NCBI GenBank assembly: GCA_007117255.1 | Contig: SKGU01000131.1 | Span: forward strand, 1 to 10,021 | Direction of reading: 5' to 3' | Length of the DNA stretch: 10,021 nucleotides | From: Natronohydrobacter sp. | GTDB taxonomy: Bacteria; Pseudomonadota; Alphaproteobacteria; Rhodobacterales; Rhodobacteraceae | Shown: positions 6,183-10,021 of the stretch, piece by piece | How positions within the stretch are numbered: the stretch's first letter is position 1 | How the letters are laid out: each line of letters begins with the position of its first letter | The notes under the pieces: model-generated | Seen by the model: only the letters and a program-made list of their open reading frames with translations | What the model was told of the DNA's origin: nothing | Databases searched by the model: none | Translations under genes and position numbers: made by a program

Positions 6183-6322
6183 GTGAGTACTCCGGCATTC
6201 GCGAATGTCACAAACACCCTCGCGAACAGCGTTAGCCGATTCCGCATAGAATATCAAAACGCAGGTGTGACAGGTCTGTCGCATCATGGCTCGCCTATCG
6301 CGCCGCATCACAGGAGCAAAAC

Positions 6323-7156
6323 ATGGCCAAGACCTTTACTTACGAAGAGAATGGGCTGTCCTATACAGTTCGGGTTTATGAGCAGGACGGACAAGTCTTT
6401 GCGGATATCACCGTCGATAGCGGCTTCATGAATGTGAATGCCATCTACACCGCTGATGACGATTTTTCGGGCAGCAGCGCCAGTCTCGGTGGTCCCCTGA
6501 ACATGAACGGGGGCGGTTCGCGGTTCGAAGGCGAAAGAATCCAGTGGGATGACGCCATTCCCCTCAGCCGCCCTGGACTTGGACATCAGGACCCCGACAA
6601 TCCCACATTCCTCAACGAAGGCGATACACTGACTGTTCCGCTGAATGTTGGCAGCATTGACGATGTCGATTTCGTGGGTATCCGCGCCACTTCGACCAGC
6701 ACGCCCGAAGGCTCGATCAAAGGTGTCTCTGGCAACCCTGTCGAAGACGAGGATGACGACGACGGGGACGACGGTCACGACGACGGCGAACCGACATTTT
6801 CCAAGGTGTTCTTCGTCTTCGACGCCGATGCGGATGTCTTGGGCGGCTTTCCTTACACTGCAGATGACTTGCCCGACGATGCCGAAGGCACTTTTGCAGA
6901 TTACATCGCGCTGTTTGACAACACCGAATTCGCCGAGCTCGAAGATATCAACACGGTGATCTTTTACACAGGCGAGGATCTGGAAGAAGTCTTCCGCCTC
7001 GAAGGCCCGTTCGAAGATACCGACGCCTTGCTGGCGGCCTATGACGAGGCGCTTCAGGCCGCCGAAGTTGAGGATCTGATGATTGCCTTTGTGGGTGATG
7101 AAGACGCGGTCGACGATACAGACTCTGACCCAGAAGACGAGTTGGAACTGATCTGA
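6323..7156 (+). CDS. Unrecognised, extremely acidic 277-residue protein
   Basis: I do not recognise a defined function. The start ATG has AGGAG (6312-6316) six bases upstream, and the gene ends 24 bases before a strong terminator, so it is a real single-gene unit. By my count it has 45 Asp and 26 Glu against 9 Lys plus Arg in 277 residues, no cysteine, no signal peptide and no membrane segment. The layout appears two-part. An N-terminal beta-rich region (about 1-135) contains GLSYTVRVYEQDGQVFADITV, NVNAIY and GPLNMNGGG, then WDDAIPLSRPGLG and a TFLNEGDTLTV segment. A linker (139-156) is almost all Asp, Glu and Gly. The C-terminal region (157-260) contains KVFFVFDADADVLGG, NTVIFYTGEDLEEV and an AAYDEALQAAEVEDLMIAF segment. 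The first part reminds me of modules in large calcium-binding, type I-secreted proteins of Rhodobacteraceae, but there are no GGxGxD repeats here. The acidity could mean cation binding, secretion or salt adaptation; none is shown. It is divergent from oxyR. Confidence 0.85.
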   Translation: MAKTFTYEENGLSYTVRVYEQDGQVFADITVDSGFMNVNAIYTADDDFSGSSASLGGPLNMNGGGSRFEGERIQWDDAIPLSRPGLGHQDPDNPTFLNEGDTLTVPLNVGSIDDVDFVGIRATSTSTPEGSIKGVSGNPVEDEDDDDGDDGHDDGEPTFSKVFFVFDADADVLGGFPYTADDLPDDAEGTFADYIALFDNTEFAELEDINTVIFYTGEDLEEVFRLEGPFEDTDALLAAYDEALQAAEVEDLMIAFVGDEDAVDDTDSDPEDELELI

Positions 7157-7180
7157 AGACAATCACCCGATGCAGCACAT

Positions 7181-7207
7181 ACGGCCGGGCAGCAACCCGG
7201 CCGTTTT
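7181..7207 (+). terminator. Intrinsic terminator after the acidic protein gene
   Basis: A perfect nine-base-pair stem, ACGGCCGGG (7181-7189) with CCCGGCCGT (7196-7204), closes a six-base loop CAGCAA and runs straight into TTTT. It lies 24 bases after the stop of the acidic gene and 13 bases from the convergent mfd stop. The T-run serves only the plus strand, though the hairpin may also slow minus-strand transcription coming from mfd. Confidence 0.9.
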
Positions 7208-7219
7208 CATATCGCGCCG

Positions 7220-10021
7220 TCAGCCCGCACCGGCTTTTGCCGCCAGATCACGGGCTATCGCAAAAGCCCCGCGCACGCGGTCTTTTTCCGTCATCCAGTC
7301 GCGCTGCACGATAATCTTGGTGTCGCGGATTTTCGCCAGTCCTTTTTCACCCTGAATGAAATCCACGAGGCCCGCAGGCGAGGCGAATTTATCCTTGTGA
7401 AACTGGATCGTCGCCCCTTTTGGCCCGGCATCTATCTTGGCGATCCCGGCGCGCTTGCATTCGGCCTTGATGCGGGTCAGCGCAAGAAGGGTGTTCACCT
7501 CGCGCGGCAGTTTCCCGAAACGGTCGATCAGTTCCGCCGCGAAGCCTTCCATATCAACCTTGCTACTCAGCCCAGACAAGCGGCGATACAAACCCAACCG
7601 CACATCCAGATCGGGAACGTAGTCCTCAGGGATCAGCACCGGCACGCCCAGATTGATCTGTGGCGACCATTGACCATCCAGATCCTCGACCGACGTGATC
7701 TCGCCTGAACGCAGCCGCGCAATCGTTTCTTCCAGCATCTGCTGATAAAGCTCGTAGCCGACCTCCTTGATATGGCCGGATTGTTCCTCGCCCAGAATAT
7801 TGCCCGCACCGCGCTGGTCCATGTCGTGGCTGGCCAGATTGAACCCGGCACCCAGACTGTCGAGCGAAGCCAGCAATTTCAGTCGTCTCTGCGCCTGCGG
7901 TGTCAGCGGGCTGCGCGGTTTCGTGGTCAAAAAGCAATAAGCGCGGGTTTTCGAGCGCCCCACACGGCCGCGGATCTGGTAAAGCTGCGCCAGCCCGAAC
8001 ATATCGGCGCGATGCACGATCATGGTATTCGCGCGCGGGATATCCAGACCGGATTCGACAATCGACGTGGCCAGAAGCACATCATATTTGCCATCGTAAA
8101 AGGCGTTCATTCGATCATCCAGATCACCCGCCGCCATCTGCCCATTGGCGATAACATAGCTGAGTTCAGGGACATGGGTTTTCAGGAAATCCTCGATGTC
8201 CGGCAGATCCGAAATGCGGGGCACCACAAAGAAGGACTGACCACCCCGGTAATGCTCGCGCAACAGTCCCTCGCGTAAGGTCACAGTGTCGAATTCGCTG
8301 ACATAGGTGCGGATGGCCAGACGATCCACTGGCGGGGTCTGGATGATCGACAGATCGCGCACGCCCGTCAGTGACAGTTGCAGCGTGCGCGGGATCGGCG
8401 TGGCGGTGAGTGTCAGCACATGAATATCGCTGCGCAATTCCTTCAGCCGTTCCTTGTGGCCGACACCAAAATGCTGTTCTTCATCAATCACCAGCAGTCC
8501 AAGATTGGCGAATTTCACCGATTTTGCCAGCAGCGCATGCGTCCCGATGCAGATATCAACAGTGCCTTTCGCCAGCCCCTCGCGTGTGGCGCTGGCTTCC
8601 TTTGCGGTAACAAAGCGCGACAAGGGTTTGACATTTATAGGAAATCCACGGAACCGTTCGGCAAAGGTCTTGTAATGCTGGCGTGCCAGCAATGTCGTCG
8701 GTGCAATCACGGCCACTTGCACACCGGACATGGCGGCAATAAATGCCGCGCGCATCGCAACCTCGGTCTTGCCAAAGCCCACATCGCCCACCACCAGCCG
8801 GTCCATCGGGCGGCCACTATCGAAATCATCAAGCACATCCTCGATGGCGCGCAACTGATCATCTGTTTCCGAATAGGGAAAGCGTGCCAGAAATTCTTCC
8901 CACATCCCTTCTGGCGCACTGAACAGGGGCGCTTTGCGCAACTGGCGTTCGGCGGCAATGCGGATCAGCTTGTCCGCAATCTCGCGGATGCGTTCCTTCA
9001 GCCGCGCTTTCTTGGCCTGCCATGCGCCACCACCCAGCTTGTCGAGAATGCCCTCTTCATGGCCATAGCGCGACAACAGCTCGATATTTTCGACCGGCAG
9101 AAACAGCCTGTCCCCGCCTGCATATTCCAATGCGATACACTCATGCGGTGCGCCCATTGCGGTGATCGTCTCAAGCCCCGTATAGCGGCCCACGCCATGT
9201 TCGACATGCACGATCAGATCACCGGGCGAGAGACTTTGCGCTTCGGTCAGGAAATTCTCGGCGCGTTTGCGCCGCCGTGTGCGGTTGACCAGCCGGTCGC
9301 CCAGAACATCCTGTTCGGAAATCACTGTCAGGCCGGGGGATTCGAACCCGGCTTCCAGCGACCAAACCGCAAGGTAAAGCGCGCCCTGCCCCTTGCCGAT
9401 GTCACGCATGGCCGAAATTGGTGTGCCTGTGCCCGCCCCGTGATCTTCCAGCAACCCCGACAGGCGCTCGCGTGCGCCGTCCGAATGGCTGGCCAGCACG
9501 ACATTGCCCGATTTGCGCCGCTCTGCCACATGCGCGGCCAGTGCGTCGAACACATTACTGCCCGCCTGCCGTTCGGGCGCGAAACTGCGCCCCGCGCGCC
9601 CGCCTGCATCCAGCACACCCGGCCCCGGTGCCGTTTTCAACGGGTTGAGTTGCAACACACGCCGCCCGCGCAGCGCGCCCGTCCAGGCGGCATCATCCAG
9701 ATACAGCAAGCCCGGCGGACAGGGCTTGTAGACCGTATCCAGCCGCCCCTTGGCGTTCATTGCCTCGCGGCGCGTGTCATATTGATCGGCGATCCCGTCC
9801 CAACGCGACAGGCGCGCGGCGTCAAGCTGGTCATCCAGCATGACCGCGGCATCGGGCAGGTAGTCGAACAGCGTTTCCATCTTGTCATGAAAGAAAGGCA
9901 GCCAATGCTCCATGCCCTGATGCTTGCGCCCGGCGCTGACCGCCTCGTATAGCGGATCATCACTGCCCGCCGCGCCAAACTCGATCCGGTAGTTCTGGCG
10001 GAAACGCGTGATTGCGGCCTC
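7220..10021 (-). CDS. mfd: Transcription-repair coupling factor Mfd, N-terminus cut by window edge
   Basis: A DNA translocase that pushes stalled RNA polymerase off damaged DNA and recruits UvrA for nucleotide excision repair. The frame is open from the right edge to TGA at 7220, giving 933 residues. Comparing the Walker A position with E. coli Mfd suggests about 215 N-terminal residues lie outside. Visible order: the end of the UvrB-like region (RFRQNYRIEFGAAG then GRKHQGMEHWLPFF); the RNA polymerase-interacting domain near residues 263-340 (LSPGDLIVHVEHGVGRYTG); Walker A GDVGFGKTE at 412-420; Walker B DEEQ at 513-516, a family-typical variant of DEEH; motif VI around GRVGRSKTRAYCFL at 683-696; and the C-terminal autoinhibitory domain from about 780. 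It is convergent with the acidic protein gene, with 63 bases between stops. Everything visible looks intact. Confidence 0.98.
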   Translation of the reverse strand, partial: EAAITRFRQNYRIEFGAAGSDDPLYEAVSAGRKHQGMEHWLPFFHDKMETLFDYLPDAAVMLDDQLDAARLSRWDGIADQYDTRREAMNAKGRLDTVYKPCPPGLLYLDDAAWTGALRGRRVLQLNPLKTAPGPGVLDAGGRAGRSFAPERQAGSNVFDALAAHVAERRKSGNVVLASHSDGARERLSGLLEDHGAGTGTPISAMRDIGKGQGALYLAVWSLEAGFESPGLTVISEQDVLGDRLVNRTRRRKRAENFLTEAQSLSPGDLIVHVEHGVGRYTGLETITAMGAPHECIALEYAGGDRLFLPVENIELLSRYGHEEGILDKLGGGAWQAKKARLKERIREIADKLIRIAAERQLRKAPLFSAPEGMWEEFLARFPYSETDDQLRAIEDVLDDFDSGRPMDRLVVGDVGFGKTEVAMRAAFIAAMSGVQVAVIAPTTLLARQHYKTFAERFRGFPINVKPLSRFVTAKEASATREGLAKGTVDICIGTHALLAKSVKFANLGLLVIDEEQHFGVGHKERLKELRSDIHVLTLTATPIPRTLQLSLTGVRDLSIIQTPPVDRLAIRTYVSEFDTVTLREGLLREHYRGGQSFFVVPRISDLPDIEDFLKTHVPELSYVIANGQMAAGDLDDRMNAFYDGKYDVLLATSIVESGLDIPRANTMIVHRADMFGLAQLYQIRGRVGRSKTRAYCFLTTKPRSPLTPQAQRRLKLLASLDSLGAGFNLASHDMDQRGAGNILGEEQSGHIKEVGYELYQQMLEETIARLRSGEITSVEDLDGQWSPQINLGVPVLIPEDYVPDLDVRLGLYRRLSGLSSKVDMEGFAAELIDRFGKLPREVNTLLALTRIKAECKRAGIAKIDAGPKGATIQFHKDKFASPAGLVDFIQGEKGLAKIRDTKIIVQRDWMTEKDRVRGAFAIARDLAAKAGAG

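Larger units (their letters stand above)
5941..6322. promoter_or_regulatory. Divergent intergenic region between oxyR and the acidic protein gene
   Basis: A 382-base stretch without a credible gene, visibly richer in A and T than its surroundings. It holds a possible oxyR -10 (TACAAT on the minus strand at 6070 to 6065), a terminator-like hairpin, a nested dyad and direct repeats. It also holds three TGTCACA words: plus strand 6004-6010 and 6206-6212, and reversed at 6266-6272. An exact TTCGCGAA palindrome sits at 6198-6205. A GTGACAG-GT-CTGTCGC inverted repeat, one mismatch in seven, sits at 6267-6282, about 40 bases before the acidic gene. No clean -35/-10 pair was found for the plus-strand gene; TAGAAT at 6247-6252 is the best -10 but has no matching -35. 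OxyR operators are expected here by analogy with other LysR regulators, but I could not identify a clear OxyR consensus. Confidence 0.7.

Noticed and set aside
5941..6235. 101-codon plus-strand frame across the oxyR upstream region
   Set aside because: It begins inside oxyR at 5930 and has no ribosome site. It crosses the candidate oxyR promoter and the hairpins, and its sequence resembles no protein I know.
6742..6790. GAC/GAT-rich tract as a microsatellite or contingency locus
   Set aside because: The tract mixes GAC, GAT, GAG, GAA, GGG, GGT and CAC codons and is in frame throughout. It is better explained as an acidic linker than as a slippage repeat.
6308..7162. 284-codon open frame on the minus strand opposite the acidic gene
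   Set aside because: The plus-strand frame has AGGAG at the right spacing and its own terminator, and the minus frame would end inside the intergenic region with no terminator. Its valine/phenylalanine-rich runs are the complement of Asp and Glu codons.
8378..9952. 524-codon open frame on the plus strand
   Set aside because: It lies entirely antisense to mfd, whose motifs are all intact; no family motif or ribosome site supports it.
1..10021. Search for tRNA, rRNA, CRISPR arrays, insertion sequences or integration sites
   Set aside because: No clover-leaf, rRNA-like, regularly spaced repeat or transposase signature was found. Gene packing and composition look like ordinary core chromosome.

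Overview
This window looks like core chromosome from a GC-rich alphaproteobacterium of the Rhodobacteraceae (Rhodobacter/Roseobacter relatives). The basis is the very close match of the LipA, GuaB, Mfd and OxyR protein sequences to what I remember of that family. A short intergenic element (CCTCCGGCGGGAGTATTT) that I associate with the same family is also present. No mobile element, CRISPR array, rRNA or tRNA was seen. I cannot name a genus from the sequence alone.

Layout. On the minus strand, reading right to left from 5940, lie oxyR (peroxide-sensing LysR regulator), lipA (lipoyl synthase, probably with a TTG start), a 140-base gap holding the family-typical element, then rpe, gph and a TehA/SLAC1-type membrane channel gene. 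The last three are tightly packed, with a 4-base overlap and a 7-base gap. An 84-base gap follows, then guaB (IMP dehydrogenase), which runs off the left edge with about 20-25 C-terminal residues missing. Divergent from oxyR across a 382-base, comparatively AT-rich and motif-rich intergenic region is one plus-strand gene for an unrecognised, extremely acidic 277-residue protein. It ends at a clear intrinsic terminator. Convergent with it, mfd (transcription-repair coupling factor) fills the rest of the minus strand and runs off the right edge, lacking roughly its first 215 residues.

How the genes fit together. rpe and gph handle sugar phosphates (pentose phosphate epimerisation and 2-phosphoglycolate removal). 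guaB feeds GTP synthesis. lipA makes the lipoyl cofactor of 2-oxoacid dehydrogenases with an oxygen-sensitive radical-SAM enzyme, and it sits immediately downstream of the peroxide sensor. mfd rescues stalled RNA polymerase at DNA damage. These are housekeeping functions with a mild stress theme and no obvious dedicated system.

The least explained part is 5941-7156: the oxyR-divergent intergenic region, with repeated TGTCACA words, a dyad, direct repeats and a terminator-like hairpin, plus the acidic orphan gene. That is where I would look first. I see no convincing evidence of a whole new system here.
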